A DNA stretch of 64,000 nt from assembly GCF_002812705.1 (NCBI RefSeq), contig NZ_CP025030.1:5208001-5272000 (forward strand), given 5' to 3'. Position 1 is the stretch's first letter; every line of letters starts with the position of its first letter. The DNA is from Achromobacter spanius. GTDB lineage: Bacteria; Pseudomonadota; Gammaproteobacteria; Burkholderiales; Burkholderiaceae_B. Both the position numbers and the translations under genes were made by a program. Shown piece after piece: positions 19,605 through 28,552 of the stretch. Below the pieces are notes generated by a model. It had not been told where the DNA came from. It searched no databases and saw only the letters and a list, made by a program, of their open reading frames with translations.

Positions 19605-20936
19605 TTAACCGACGATCATGCGGCGGTGCACGCCGGGCAGCCACGTGGCCAGCCAGCTTGCCCGCCCGCCGGGAGTGTTCTCTTCCGCGCTGAGTTTTTC
19701 CGCCAGCGTCTGCACCGCGCGCACATACACGTCGCGCTCGGCTTCTTCGTGCAGCAGGTGGCCCTGGTTCGTGCAGACCATCAAGGCCAGCGTGCGATCG
19801 GGCAAGGTACCCACGAGCTCCAACTGAAAGCGGTCGGCGATCTGCTGCGCGGTCATGCCGTAGCGTTCGTCGTAGCGGTTGACGATCAGCCCCAGGCTGC
19901 GGCGGTCCACGTGCAGTTGCTCAAGCTCTTGCAGCAGGCCGGCCAGCGACACCAACGCCCCGACGCTTTGGTCGGTCACTATCCAGTTCTGTTGAGACGA
20001 ACGGGCCAGGCCCGCCACGAACTCCGGGTTCGTGAAGCCGCCCGCATCCGCTACAACCACGCCGAAGTGTTGGCGCATGCGCTCGAACACCAGCAGGGAG
20101 TCGGACTGCGAAACGTCGCGCATCTGGGCAAGGTCGCGCGGCAATGCCAGCACGCTCAGGCCGTTGGCGGTGTGCGCCATCGCCGAGCCCAGCAAGGTGG
20201 AATCCAGTCGGCGCAGGTTGCGCGCGGCTTCGGCAAAATCAAAGTCACTGCCGATATTCAGGTAAAGCTGGCAATCGCCCACGGGCCAGCCCAGGTCCAT
20301 CAAGGCCACGCGGCTGGCCAGCGGCAGCATGGCGCCCGTTTGCTCGGCAGGTTTGGCGGGCTTGGCGCCATTGGCCGCGCTGCGCGTGGCGTGCATCTGC
20401 TTCAAGCGGTCTTGCACCATGCCGGCCAAATGCACGGCCAGCGTGCTGGTGCCCACGCCGGGGCGCGCGCCCAGCAGCAACACACTGCGGCGCGATCCGT
20501 CCATGCGGCCGCCGCCCGCCGGCAGTTCCAACAGGCGCAGTACAACGTCTTTCACTTCTTCGGGAGCCACCGTGGGGTCGACGAAATCGCTGACGCCGGC
20601 GCGCAGCGCGGCAATGGCGCCTTCAGGCTGGCTCAGCAAACCCACCGCCACGCGCGGCACGGTCGGCGCAATGCGCGCCAACACACGTGCCAGCTCGGCG
20701 GACTTGAACAGCTTGCCCGGTTCGTCTTCGCTTAGCGTGAAGTCCAGGAACACCACCTGCGGTGCAATCTCGGTCAAGCGCCGCGCCAGCTCTTCGATGC
20801 CCGGGGTTTCCTGGGTCAACATGCCCATGTCCCCCAAAGCTTGTCCAAGCTGCGCGGCTACCCCATCGCCTTTTGAGCAAAACAGAAACCGCCTTCCGTT
20901 TTGCAGGCCAACCCACTCGCTGGCATGTGTCTTCAT
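19605..20936 (-). CDS. tadZ: TadZ/CpaE pilus localisation ATPase
   Basis: This protein of about 443 residues has an N-terminal receiver-like domain (about 15-125) and a C-terminal MinD/ParA-type P-loop domain. The deviant Walker motif reads LLGARPGVGTSTLAVHLA; the second Lys of MinD is absent. TadZ proteins set the polar site of the Tad machine. The ATG at 20936 has GGTGAG four bases upstream; a GTG at 20945, overlapping the secretin stop as GTGA, is the alternative start. Confidence 0.88.
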   Translation of the reverse strand: MKTHASEWVGLQNGRRFLFCSKGDGVAAQLGQALGDMGMLTQETPGIEELARRLTEIAPQVVFLDFTLSEDEPGKLFKSAELARVLARIAPTVPRVAVGLLSQPEGAIAALRAGVSDFVDPTVAPEEVKDVVLRLLELPAGGGRMDGSRRSVLLLGARPGVGTSTLAVHLAGMVQDRLKQMHATRSAANGAKPAKPAEQTGAMLPLASRVALMDLGWPVGDCQLYLNIGSDFDFAEAARNLRRLDSTLLGSAMAHTANGLSVLALPRDLAQMRDVSQSDSLLVFERMRQHFGVVVADAGGFTNPEFVAGLARSSQQNWIVTDQSVGALVSLAGLLQELEQLHVDRRSLGLIVNRYDERYGMTAQQIADRFQLELVGTLPDRTLALMVCTNQGHLLHEEAERDVYVRAVQTLAEKLSAEENTPGGRASWLATWLPGVHRRMIVG

Positions 20937-20941
20937 ATTAC

Positions 20942-22327
20942 TCACCGTGAAAAGCCCGGCATTTGCTGCCCGCCCACCGGGCCCATCAGGTAATAGCCCC
21001 AGGCATTGAAAGTCGAATCCGATACTTCTTGCCGCCCGCCCGGCAGCGGCAGCGTCACGCCGCGCGCAATCGGGCGCACCAGTCGCGGCGTCACCACGAT
21101 CACCAGTTCGGTGTCTTCCTGCGTGTAATCGACGCTGCGAAAGAACGCGCCGATGATGGGCAGGTCGCCCAGCATCGGCACTTTGTTGACCATCGCCTTG
21201 GTCTGCCGCGACACCAGCCCGCTGATCACGAAGCTTTCGCCATCGCCCAATTCAACGGTGGTGTCCGCGCGGCGCGTGCGCAGCGCCGGAATGACCATCA
21301 CGTTATCCGAACCGGTGTTGATGGAAATGCCGTTGGTGTAGTCGAGCTCGCTGGCCTCGGGAGCCACCTTCAAGGAAATGCGGTCGCGCGACAGCACGGT
21401 GGGCGTCACGGTCAGGCCGATACCGAATGGCTTGAAGGTGACCGTGGTGGTGCCCAGGCCGCCGGCTTCCGGAATCGGCAATTCGCCGCCCGCCAGAAAG
21501 CTGGCGCTTTGGCCGGTCAGCGCCACCAGCGTGGGCTCGGCCAGCACGCGCGCCATGCCGTTGCTTTGCAAGAGGCGCAGGCGCGCCGCAAAGTTGTTGG
21601 AGTCGTAGAACAACGAGAAACCCGCGGCAAGGACGCCGCCCGGGGTAAAGCCGCCCACCGACGACGACTGGCTCGAGAGCGGCTGCGCGCTTGTGCTCGC
21701 CCACGGCCCCCCGCTGGCCGCGAAGTTGATGCCAGCCTGCTTCAGCACCGAACGCGACACTTCCACGACCTTGACCTCGACCTGGACCACGCCGCCCGTG
21801 CCGGCGGTGGACACGTCGACCACGTTCTTGTCGCCCACGGCCGCGGCCGCCGCTTTTGCGGCGGCAATCTGCGCCAGCGGGGTTTCGGAGTAACCGGACA
21901 CGATGGCGCGGTCGCCAGCGATGTCGACGTTGACGCCGCCGTCGATGCCACGGCTGGCCAGCGCCGCTTGCACCGAAGACGCCACGCGCACGTTCCAGAC
22001 TTGCGGCGCGGCATTGTTGCCGGTCCATATCTGAAGCTGCGTGGTGCCCGCCTTCTTGCCGTAGATCAGCAGCGAGCCCGCGCCCTTGCCCGTGGCAGGC
22101 AGGATTTTCACGTCGGCAACCTCGGGGTCGCCAATGGCGATGCGGCGCGGCGTGGCGCCATCCAGCATGAGGGATTGCTGGCCCTTGACGGCCACCGCGA
22201 TATCACGGACAAGAGCATTTGCCCCCGTCGCGGGCGCGGCGGTCTGCGCCAGGCTGACGACACCGTATGTCATCGCCGCTGCGGCCGACAGGACGCAGAT
22301 CATAGTGGTGCGCTGAAATATCTTCAT
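20942..22327 (-). CDS. cpaC: CpaC/RcpA secretin of the Tad system
   Basis: This protein of about 461 residues forms the outer-membrane secretin channel. The signal peptide covers MKIFQRTTMICVLSAAAAMTYG to about residue 27. It has an N-terminal pilus/BON-type region (about 40-165), then the secretin domain with VEVKVVEVSRSVLKQAGINF, VLAEPTLVALTGQSASFLAGGELPIP and the final VPMLGDLPIIGAFFRS/ELVIVVTPRLVRP blocks. ATG at 22327 is chosen because it gives the signal peptide; the longer frame starts with a TTG overlapping the cpaB stop. Confidence 0.92.
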   Translation of the reverse strand: MKIFQRTTMICVLSAAAAMTYGVVSLAQTAAPATGANALVRDIAVAVKGQQSLMLDGATPRRIAIGDPEVADVKILPATGKGAGSLLIYGKKAGTTQLQIWTGNNAAPQVWNVRVASSVQAALASRGIDGGVNVDIAGDRAIVSGYSETPLAQIAAAKAAAAAVGDKNVVDVSTAGTGGVVQVEVKVVEVSRSVLKQAGINFAASGGPWASTSAQPLSSQSSSVGGFTPGGVLAAGFSLFYDSNNFAARLRLLQSNGMARVLAEPTLVALTGQSASFLAGGELPIPEAGGLGTTTVTFKPFGIGLTVTPTVLSRDRISLKVAPEASELDYTNGISINTGSDNVMVIPALRTRRADTTVELGDGESFVISGLVSRQTKAMVNKVPMLGDLPIIGAFFRSVDYTQEDTELVIVVTPRLVRPIARGVTLPLPGGRQEVSDSTFNAWGYYLMGPVGGQQMPGFSR

Positions 22328-22392
22328 TGTGCCGGATCTAGTTATTTTGAAAGGTCCAGCCGCAGGCGGCACCAGGCCACGCACGGCGATGG

Positions 22393-23349
22393 TCAATAGC
22401 GAACGCGCTCGGATTTATCTCCCCGCACGATTTCGATGGTTCTGCCGCCACCGCCGCCACCCGTCGTCGCCACGCGGTTGACGGGAGCCCGGGCCGCGGG
22501 CGTCTTGCCTTCCAGTTGCAGCAGGCTGTCGCCCGCGTACGCGCGGTTAGGGCCGGCCAGCAAGGCCTCGCGCTGCGCCGGCGTCAGGTCGGCGCGCGTG
22601 GGCAACACCGTGCCGCGTTTGGCGAACAGCGTCTCGTCGGGCACCGCGTCGTCACCTACCGGGCGCAAGGCCAATTGCAGGCGGCCGGCGCGGCTTGCCA
22701 GGATCAGCTCGTTGATATGCTCGACGGGCACCGCCAGCACCGCCGTGCGCGCCGGCTGGCTGGGGCCTTGCTGCAGCATCGATTTTTCTTCCGGGCCATC
22801 CACCGAGGCCTTGCCGTACGCCAGCACGCGCAATTGCGCCTGCAGCAACCGGGCCTGGCCGCCCGAGATTTCCTGGCTTTTCTCCACCATGAAGAACACG
22901 TCCACCAAATCGCCCGGCGCGATGCGGTTGCCGCCACCCACCACTTCATCGACCGCGATGGCGACGGCGCGCTCCCCGGGCTTGAGTTGCCTGGCAAGGC
23001 CTTGCGCCAAGAGGCTGGGCAAGATGGGGTCGCCCGCCGCGACGTCCACGCGCGTCACCGCCCCTTCCAAGGGCGCCATGGTGTCGAAGCTGTTGGACAG
23101 CGACACCTGCCATTGCGCCACCGTCAGCATTTTTTCCGCTTCGATCCGGGTGCCGGCGGGAATCGCTTCCTTGGCCACCACAACGGAATAGAACTTGACC
23201 GGCGGCGCGGCGGGCGCGGGCGCCGAGGCCACCGGCGCCGGGCTTGCCGGCGGCGCGCCGGGATGCGACGCCAGGCGCCAGGCCAGGAAGGCCAGCACCA
23301 GGCCCGCCACCAACAACATGCCCGCGATGATCTTGCTAAGACTGCTCAT
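22393..23349 (-). CDS. cpaB: CpaB/RcpC Flp pilus assembly protein (SAF domain)
   Basis: This 318-residue inner-membrane-anchored periplasmic protein has a membrane helix at residues about 6-27, an Ala/Pro linker, and a SAF domain (VVVAKEAIPAGTRIEAEKM) at about 55-120. The RcpC-like domain contains GERAVAIAVDEVVGGGNRIAPGDLVDVFF. It links the secretin to the platform or peptidoglycan in Tad systems. ATG at 23349 overlaps the previous stop as ATGA; the longer reading frame has no support. Confidence 0.92.
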   Translation of the reverse strand: MSSLSKIIAGMLLVAGLVLAFLAWRLASHPGAPPASPAPVASAPAPAAPPVKFYSVVVAKEAIPAGTRIEAEKMLTVAQWQVSLSNSFDTMAPLEGAVTRVDVAAGDPILPSLLAQGLARQLKPGERAVAIAVDEVVGGGNRIAPGDLVDVFFMVEKSQEISGGQARLLQAQLRVLAYGKASVDGPEEKSMLQQGPSQPARTAVLAVPVEHINELILASRAGRLQLALRPVGDDAVPDETLFAKRGTVLPTRADLTPAQREALLAGPNRAYAGDSLLQLEGKTPAARAPVNRVATTGGGGGGRTIEIVRGDKSERVRY

Positions 23350-23846
23350 GGTGTCCCTTGCGATATCTGTACGACGGCTTTCGACGACAACCTGCTTGGA
23401 ACCCAGTCCTTGTTCGTGCCGGGCAACAGGACGATGAACGACTGCAAGGTGGCCAGCAAAGGCCAGGACTGGGTGTTGTAGGTCATGGCGACGGTGGCGC
23501 AATTGGCCACTTGGCCGCCGGATCCCGTCCACGTGCATGGGGCGCTGGTGGTCGCGCAGGCAACCGCCGAACCCGTGGAGAAGACGCTCATGGCGGCCGC
23601 GCAGGCAGCGCCCTGCACATTCGGGCTGCCGGTGATCTGTGCATGCACGGCGGCGCGCGCGCCTTCGCCGGCGGCGGCGGCCAGTTGTTGCTGCATCCAG
23701 AACAGCACGCCGTAGCCGACCACGGCGCAGATGAAGATCAGCAGCATGGTCAAGGTCAACGACAGCTCAAGCGCGGCAATACCGCGTTGGCGGATCAAGC
23801 GAGGGCAATGGCGAAGATGACGGGGCAGAGGCATGGGCAGGGTCAT
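23346..23846 (-). CDS. TadE/TadF-like pseudopilin
   Basis: This 166-residue protein has a basic N-terminus (RHLRHCPRLIRQRG) then IAALELSLTLTMLLIFICAVVGYGVLF, a class-III pilin-like segment cut by the TadV peptidase after a glycine and followed by a Glu at +5 (IAALE). Its periplasmic part has four to five cysteines. ATG at 23846 has GGAGG five bases before. It overlaps cpaB by four bases and is the second of two TadE-like genes here. Confidence 0.85.
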   Translation of the reverse strand: MTLPMPLPRHLRHCPRLIRQRGIAALELSLTLTMLLIFICAVVGYGVLFWMQQQLAAAAGEGARAAVHAQITGSPNVQGAACAAAMSVFSTGSAVACATTSAPCTWTGSGGQVANCATVAMTYNTQSWPLLATLQSFIVLLPGTNKDWVPSRLSSKAVVQISQGTP

Positions 23847-23847
23847 G

Positions 23848-24355
23848 TCAACCTCCCACGCCAACCGTGTTGCCCAGATGGACCGTGGCGCGCGCGCTCA
23901 ACACGCTGGAAGCCGGCATCATGGCCAACTGCAACAGCGGGAACGACGGAATCAGGGGGTTCGCGCCATAGGCGTAAGACACCGTCACTTCAATCTGGTC
24001 GGGCGCCAGAGGTTGGCCGCTGCAGGTGCCGCCGGCGCTGCTGCTCAAGGCGCCCCCGCTGCCGCACACCGCCACCTTGATGGGCGCGGACGACATCGAG
24101 GACATCCATTGTGCGATGTCCAAGGCAGTGTCACGCCCGGCATTGGCGCGCGCTGCCAGCGAGGCCGAACCGGCCTGCCATTGCAGAACCTTGCGCGCGC
24201 CGTCCTGCGCCGCCAAGGTCACCGAATTTTGTGCAAGAAACACCAGCCCGTAGGTCAGGATGCCGTAGAACACCAGAAAGAACACCACGAATACCAGGGC
24301 GAACTCAATGGCATAAGCACCACGCTGAGCGCGGCGATGCCCAGATACATCGCAT
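23848..24355 (-). CDS. tadE: TadE-like pseudopilin; start codon missing, frameshift suspected
   Basis: The coding signal is clear from about 24335 leftward: RRAQRGAYAIEFALVFVVFFL is a TadE pilin-like N-terminus with glycine cleavage and Glu at +5, followed by a periplasmic domain with two cysteines. However, in this frame there is no ATG, GTG or TTG for over 100 codons upstream. ATGs at 24355 and 24350 lie in the other two frames. Removing one base from the CCC run at 24340-24342 would join ATG 24355 to this frame and also give tadV a stop at 24305. The coordinates assume that. A sequencing error, real frameshift or unusual start are all possible. Confidence 0.7.
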
Positions 24356-24776
24356 AGGGAACCTGGCGCCAGCGTTGCGTCAGCGCCCAGTAGCGCGACA
24401 GGAAAACAACCACCAGGCTGTGCAGGCCGGCCAGCAGGCTCGACAGCAGCAGCACCAGCACCAGCGGCGCCAGGCCCAGCCACAATCCCAGAATGGCAAT
24501 GGCCTTGATATCGCCCGCGCTCATCAGGCGCCGGCCCCAAAGCGGCAGGAACAGAAAGGCGGCCAGAAAGCCCGCCAAGGTCATCAGCCAGCCCGTCCAA
24601 CGTGGGGGAAACAACCATCCGGGCACGAACGCGGCGGCGGCCAGCCAAAGCAGCTGCGCCGCGAATCCCCCCACGATCAACGTGTTGGGTACGCGGCGAT
24701 AGCGCAGATCGTTGTAGATCAGCGCCCCACTCCAGCATGCGAACACCAGCAGCCACAGCACTTCCCCTGGATACAA
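24255..24776 (-). CDS. tadV: TadV/CpaA-type prepilin peptidase
   Basis: This 173-residue polytopic A24 aspartic peptidase processes Flp pilin and TadE/F pseudopilins. The two catalytic aspartates are in LIYNDLRYRRVPN (residue about 23) and MSAGDIKAIA (about 90), separated by membrane helices. The start at 24776 is TTG, with AAGG upstream; a GTG at 24761 is the alternative. The last 20-30 residues after about 24350 (SSPWYSWCSFWCST) are not typical of the family and overlap tadE in another frame, consistent with a one-base error near 24341. Confidence 0.85.
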   Translation of the reverse strand: MYPGEVLWLLVFACWSGALIYNDLRYRRVPNTLIVGGFAAQLLWLAAAAFVPGWLFPPRWTGWLMTLAGFLAAFLFLPLWGRRLMSAGDIKAIAILGLWLGLAPLVLVLLLSSLLAGLHSLVVVFLSRYWALTQRWRQVPYAMYLGIAALSVVLMPLSSPWYSWCSFWCSTAS

Positions 24777-24923
24777 GGCAGGACCTTCTTATCAATCAGA
24801 TTCAACGGCAGGCGTGCTCATCCAGACGAACATACCCCGGTCAAGCAACTGATACAGATCGCGTACCGCGATGACTCGCCACATTGATTGAGCCGTCGCG
24901 GTACGCGTAGCACAGCAGGACGA

Positions 24924-25109
24924 TTAACCGCCCGCGCCGCCGGCCGTATCGAGCTTGCCGCCGAGCCCCGTGAACATGTCGCCGAGGGCATCAGTGAAAG
25001 TGCCCACGGCAGCGATCAGGGCCACTGCCACCAGACCTGCGATCAGCCCGTATTCCAGGGCGGTGATGCCGTCTTCGTCGTTCCAGAACTGCGCAAGTTT
25101 CGCTTTCAT
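24924..25109 (-). CDS. flp: Flp-type type IVb major pilin
   Basis: This 61-residue pilin carries a short leader ending at Gly14, then the Flp motif ITALEYGLIAGLVAVALIAAV with Glu19 (+5) and Tyr20 (+6) of the mature protein as in all Flp pilins. The C-terminus is a short Gly/Ala tail. It polymerises into the adhesive Tad pilus. It is the first gene of the minus-strand tad locus and lies about 150 bases ahead of tadV. Only one flp copy is visible in the window. Confidence 0.95.
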   Translation of the reverse strand: MKAKLAQFWNDEDGITALEYGLIAGLVAVALIAAVGTFTDALGDMFTGLGGKLDTAGGAGG

Positions 25110-25225
25110 TTCGAGCTCCTAACACTCGCTTGATAATTGAGCCGATCCGCAATGCGGCGCCGACCCCCTATTCCCGGTATTTCTGCTTTGCGAATGCCCC
25201 GCATCCGTTCGCAGACCGGGCCCTG

Positions 25226-26056
25226 CTAACCCGGCCCCAGCGTGGAGCCGGGCGCCTTGCCTGGTTCAGCCACAGGCGCCGATTCAATGAAAGAGTCGAT
25301 CCGCTGCGCCATGCGCGCGCGGAATCGGTTTGATGCCCGCTGCAATTGCCAACGCATGATCAGCAACATGAGCGCGGACAGCACGAAAGCGATGTAGGGC
25401 AGCATGACCCCGCCCACTTGCAGGCTGGAACTGTCGCGAGGGGCGGTGCAGATAACAGTGCCGGCCGCCGCGCCGGTGTAATGCATGCCGCACACGGCCA
25501 CCGCCATCAAAATGGCCGCGCCGCCGCGCTGAAACTCATTCTGGGTATTGAAGGCCAGCCACAGAGCGGCCGAAGCGGCAATTACGGCGATAAGCACCGA
25601 TAAAACGACAATGGGCAAATTCCACAGCAACACGGCGGGCATGCGCATTGCGCCCATGCCCAGATAATGCATGGCGGCAACGCCCAGCCCCGCTGCCAAC
25701 CCGCCCATGACGCAACGGCCGAACGTGAAGCTCGCGCGCCCGACATACCAGAATGCCCAACCGGAAAAGCCCGCGGCGACGAAGAAGCTGAGTATGGTCA
25801 GGCCGACTTGATAACCCACGTCGAACGGCAGGTTTTGTGCTTGCATGCCAATGAAGTGCATGCTCCAGATACCGACGCCACCCATCGCCACGGCACCAAT
25901 GATGATGTAACCGATGCGGATATCACCGTCTTGGGTTTCAGTGCGGATGCCGGCCGCCGCCAACAAGGCGACATACGAACCCAGCACCGCCGTCAGGAAT
26001 GACAGAGCGACCAGACCGCCGTTGAACGATAGCGGGACGACATCACCCGGGCTCAT
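25226..26056 (-). CDS. MHYT-domain integral membrane protein
   Basis: This 276-residue protein has seven or so membrane helices and three copies of the MHYT-type metal-sensing motif: MHFIGM, MHYLGM and MHYTGA. Each has Met and His near the outer face of helices, thought to bind copper or a gas such as O2, CO or NO. No GGDEF, EAL or kinase domain follows the short basic C-terminus, so it is a stand-alone sensor. ATG 26056 gives the family start MSPGDVVPLSFNGGLVALSF; the longer frame would use TTG. It lies next to the tad locus and is divergent from the TpsB gene. Confidence 0.88.
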   Translation of the reverse strand: MSPGDVVPLSFNGGLVALSFLTAVLGSYVALLAAAGIRTETQDGDIRIGYIIIGAVAMGGVGIWSMHFIGMQAQNLPFDVGYQVGLTILSFFVAAGFSGWAFWYVGRASFTFGRCVMGGLAAGLGVAAMHYLGMGAMRMPAVLLWNLPIVVLSVLIAVIAASAALWLAFNTQNEFQRGGAAILMAVAVCGMHYTGAAAGTVICTAPRDSSSLQVGGVMLPYIAFVLSALMLLIMRWQLQRASNRFRARMAQRIDSFIESAPVAEPGKAPGSTLGPG

Positions 26057-26544
26057 GAACGGCCCCAGCAAAAGCGCCGGAAACCAAAGTGCGGGATCGG
26101 TTGATCGCGCCAAGCATTATTGGGGTGATGCGCGCCCATTTTGTGGACTCCCGGTGGCTCATAACCGATGTGTTTTTGATACGTTTATATAGTCTCATCT
26201 ATTAACATTTAATACACATCCGGGTTTTTACCTATATTCGCGATAATGCGGCTACAGACTTGTAACCGATACAGCAAAATTCGCGCCAATTTGATTAAAA
26301 AACCATAGTTAACCCTTATATATCGTGAATATTTTCGTTCCTGAGAATTTCCATATGTTGTAATTCTGTCGTGCCCATACGGTCACAAAGAAATAAATTG
26401 TTATTACTAATCGTCATTGGCCCCATACTACCCGCGGCGCACCAAAGCGCGTTTACCAATGCTGTGTCCCTTTATATATTCAATATATCGGCAATACCGA
26501 ATATTCATCGGGACGGCGTCGGCGGAAACCGAGACACCCAGGCA
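26057..26544. other. AT-rich divergent intergenic region
   Basis: These 488 bases lie between the divergent MHYT and TpsB genes. From about 26170 to 26530 the sequence is markedly richer in A/T than anything else here (for example TTTATATAG, AATATATCG, TTATATATCG). It contains no convincing gene. A frame in phase with TpsB is open from 26371 but lacks family features. It probably holds promoters for both genes; no single promoter could be picked with confidence. The base composition is compatible with binding by an H-NS-like protein, which is inference. Confidence 0.6.
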
Positions 26545-28254
26545 ATGAGACGTACGTACCCGGCAAGTTCGCTTACCCTCGCCCTTGTTTGCATCTTTGC
26601 CTTTGGCGCGCAGGCGCGGGCGGATGGCCCCCTGCGGGGCAATCCCGTTGACGCCCTGCCACAGCTTGAAAGACCGCCCGGCGCCGCGCAGCCGCCGCCC
26701 GCTGTGCAAACCGCCACGCCCGAACAGTTGGCGTTGCAGGCCAGGCTGGCGCAACGCATCGTGCCGCTGAACTTTGACGTAAGCGGCGTGCACGCCATTC
26801 CCTTCGACGAAGTTTCCGCGATACTAAGCCCGCTGTCGGGCAAGGAAATCAGCCTGGGCGACCTGGTCCAGCAAGTCGACAAGATCACGCAGTTGTACCG
26901 CGACAAGGGCTATCCGCTGTCTTTCGCGCTGGTGCAGAACCAGACGTTCGCCAAGGGCCTGGTGGTGGTGACCGTGGTTGAAGGCTTCATTTCGAATGTC
27001 CGGATTGAAGGCGATATCGGTAACGCGCAGGGGCGTCTGGATACCTTGGCCGGCCCGCTCATCGAAGAGCGTCCACTGAAGCAGGCCACGCTTGAGCGCC
27101 AGTTGAATCTGATGCGAACCGTGCCCGGCGTGAAGTTCACACCCAGCCTGGATCTGCCGCGCCGCGCGGATGGCGCAACTGAATTGGTCTTGGCGGCCAC
27201 ACGCCACCCGTTCAGTTTGACGGGCGGCATCGCCGACCTGGGTACCGGCATGCAACCCCTGGTCAATATTGGCGCCAACAGCCTCACACCGCTGGGCGAA
27301 CAGGTCAAACTGACGGCGTCGGTGCCGTTCAATACCGACGACGTCAAATACGTCATGGGCGAAATCAGCGTGCCCATCGGGCCCGACGGTTTGGCGGTCA
27401 AGGTGGATGGCTACCACTATGACGCCAAACCGCAGGACGACGCGATCGAATACCTGGGGTTTGAAAGGCGCGTGAAGAACGACCGCATCGGCATTGGTGT
27501 CAGCTATCCGATATTGCTGAACAACACGCGTTCACTTACCGGTACCGTGGGTATGTACGCGGCCAATTCCAAAGACCGATATGAAGCGCGCAATTCGGAT
27601 CGTTGGCTGCAACAAGACGCGCGCGTGCGTGCCGCTAATATCGAACTACGATATATACAGGTTTCTGAAAGCCAAACTTCGGACATTAGCGGCAGCGTAT
27701 CCAAGGGGTTTGACGCGGCGGGCGCCAAGAAGGACATCTCGACCAATTACGGTTATTCAGCGACCCCCATTCTGGATCTGGATTTCGTCCGCTATAACCT
27801 GAACGCCAAACAAACGTTTGCGCTACCCGCGCAGTTTGGCCTGACCTTCTCTGGCGCGGCGCAATATTCCAGCAATATATTGCCGTCCTCGGAACAGGTC
27901 TCGTTCGGCAGTTGGCGTTATGCCATGGGATACCCCCAAGGCGAACAAAGCGGCGACAAAGGCGTAGGCGTGTCGGCCGAAGTGAACCGGCGCTTCGGCA
28001 CCGGTTGGGAATACCTGTCCAGCGTTCAGCCTTACGCGCTGATCGACTATGCGCGCACTTGGTACAACAACAAGGACCTGCAAGCCTTGAACCAGCGGCA
28101 CCTGTCATCCGTAGCGCTGGGGTTGCGGTTCACGGACGATAAATACTACTTGTTCGACTTCAACGTGGCCAAGCCCATCGGCTCCGCCACCGTCAACAAT
28201 GACCGCGACGTACGCTTCAACGCCAACTATTCACTGTTTTACGACGCCTTCTGA
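26545..28254 (+). CDS. Orphan TpsB (ShlB/FhaC-type) outer-membrane transporter
   Basis: This 569-residue protein has a signal peptide MRRTYPASSLTLALVCIFAFGAQARA, a Pro-rich linker, two POTRA regions (about 70-240, with VPLNFDVSGVHAIPF, ITQLYRDKGYPLSFALVQNQ and VVEGFISNVRIEG) and a 16-strand-type barrel ending in a terminal Phe. Such Omp85-superfamily proteins secrete TpsA adhesins or cytolysins across the outer membrane. The loop-6 motif, VRGY/F in FhaC, reads AMGY at residues 460-463, so its arginine is missing, although SGDKG follows normally. No TpsA gene with a haemagglutination domain is nearby. The upstream frame is open to 26371; ATG 26545 is chosen for the signal peptide. Confidence 0.88.
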   Translation: MRRTYPASSLTLALVCIFAFGAQARADGPLRGNPVDALPQLERPPGAAQPPPAVQTATPEQLALQARLAQRIVPLNFDVSGVHAIPFDEVSAILSPLSGKEISLGDLVQQVDKITQLYRDKGYPLSFALVQNQTFAKGLVVVTVVEGFISNVRIEGDIGNAQGRLDTLAGPLIEERPLKQATLERQLNLMRTVPGVKFTPSLDLPRRADGATELVLAATRHPFSLTGGIADLGTGMQPLVNIGANSLTPLGEQVKLTASVPFNTDDVKYVMGEISVPIGPDGLAVKVDGYHYDAKPQDDAIEYLGFERRVKNDRIGIGVSYPILLNNTRSLTGTVGMYAANSKDRYEARNSDRWLQQDARVRAANIELRYIQVSESQTSDISGSVSKGFDAAGAKKDISTNYGYSATPILDLDFVRYNLNAKQTFALPAQFGLTFSGAAQYSSNILPSSEQVSFGSWRYAMGYPQGEQSGDKGVGVSAEVNRRFGTGWEYLSSVQPYALIDYARTWYNNKDLQALNQRHLSSVALGLRFTDDKYYLFDFNVAKPIGSATVNNDRDVRFNANYSLFYDAF

Positions 28255-28275
28255 CATCGGTTTACACGCCATCCC

Positions 28276-28304
28276 AAAGCGCCTGTTTCGACAGGCGCTT
28301 TTCC
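28276..28304 (+). terminator. Rho-independent terminator after the TpsB gene
   Basis: AAGCGCCTGT and ACAGGCGCTT form a perfect 10-bp stem around TTCG, followed by TTCC. It separates the TpsB unit from the lipoprotein unit. Confidence 0.85.
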
Positions 28305-28350
28305 TTTGGCACGGCGCCAGCGCAAAGCCAGATTTAGTCCGGAATCCACT

Positions 28351-28388
28351 CCACGTTACGTAACGTGGCCCGTAACGTAACGTCGGAT
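28351..28388. promoter_or_regulatory. 18-bp palindrome plus second half-site array, likely enhancer/operator
   Basis: CCACGTTACGTAACGTGG (28351-28368) is a perfect palindrome. CGTAACGT half-sites recur at 28371-28378 and 28376-28383. The array lies about 200 bases upstream of the sigma-54 promoter, the distance at which enhancer-binding proteins bind. A MarR binding site is the other option, because the MarR gene is in the same unit. Which protein binds is unknown. Confidence 0.55.
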
Positions 28389-28552
28389 CACCCGCCATTC
28401 GTAACAATCGCAGGGTTCTTGTGGTCGCAAATTAACGATCATCGTCTGTTAGTACAAACCCTGGACAAAAAAATATAAGCCATTGATACGAAAGGACTTT
28501 TAAGAAACAAAACAATAGACGAGCCACGCACAATCTCGGGTTTTGAAAAATC

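Noticed and set aside
24390..24795. Upstream extension of the tadE frame to 24795
   Set aside because: This part is antisense-like noise overlapping tadV in another frame, and tadV has the conserved peptidase motifs.
25185..25199. Possible sigma-54 promoter upstream of flp
   Set aside because: GG and GC are 10 bases apart but only about seven of the consensus bases match, so it is too weak to annotate, despite the sigma-54 activator in the same locus.
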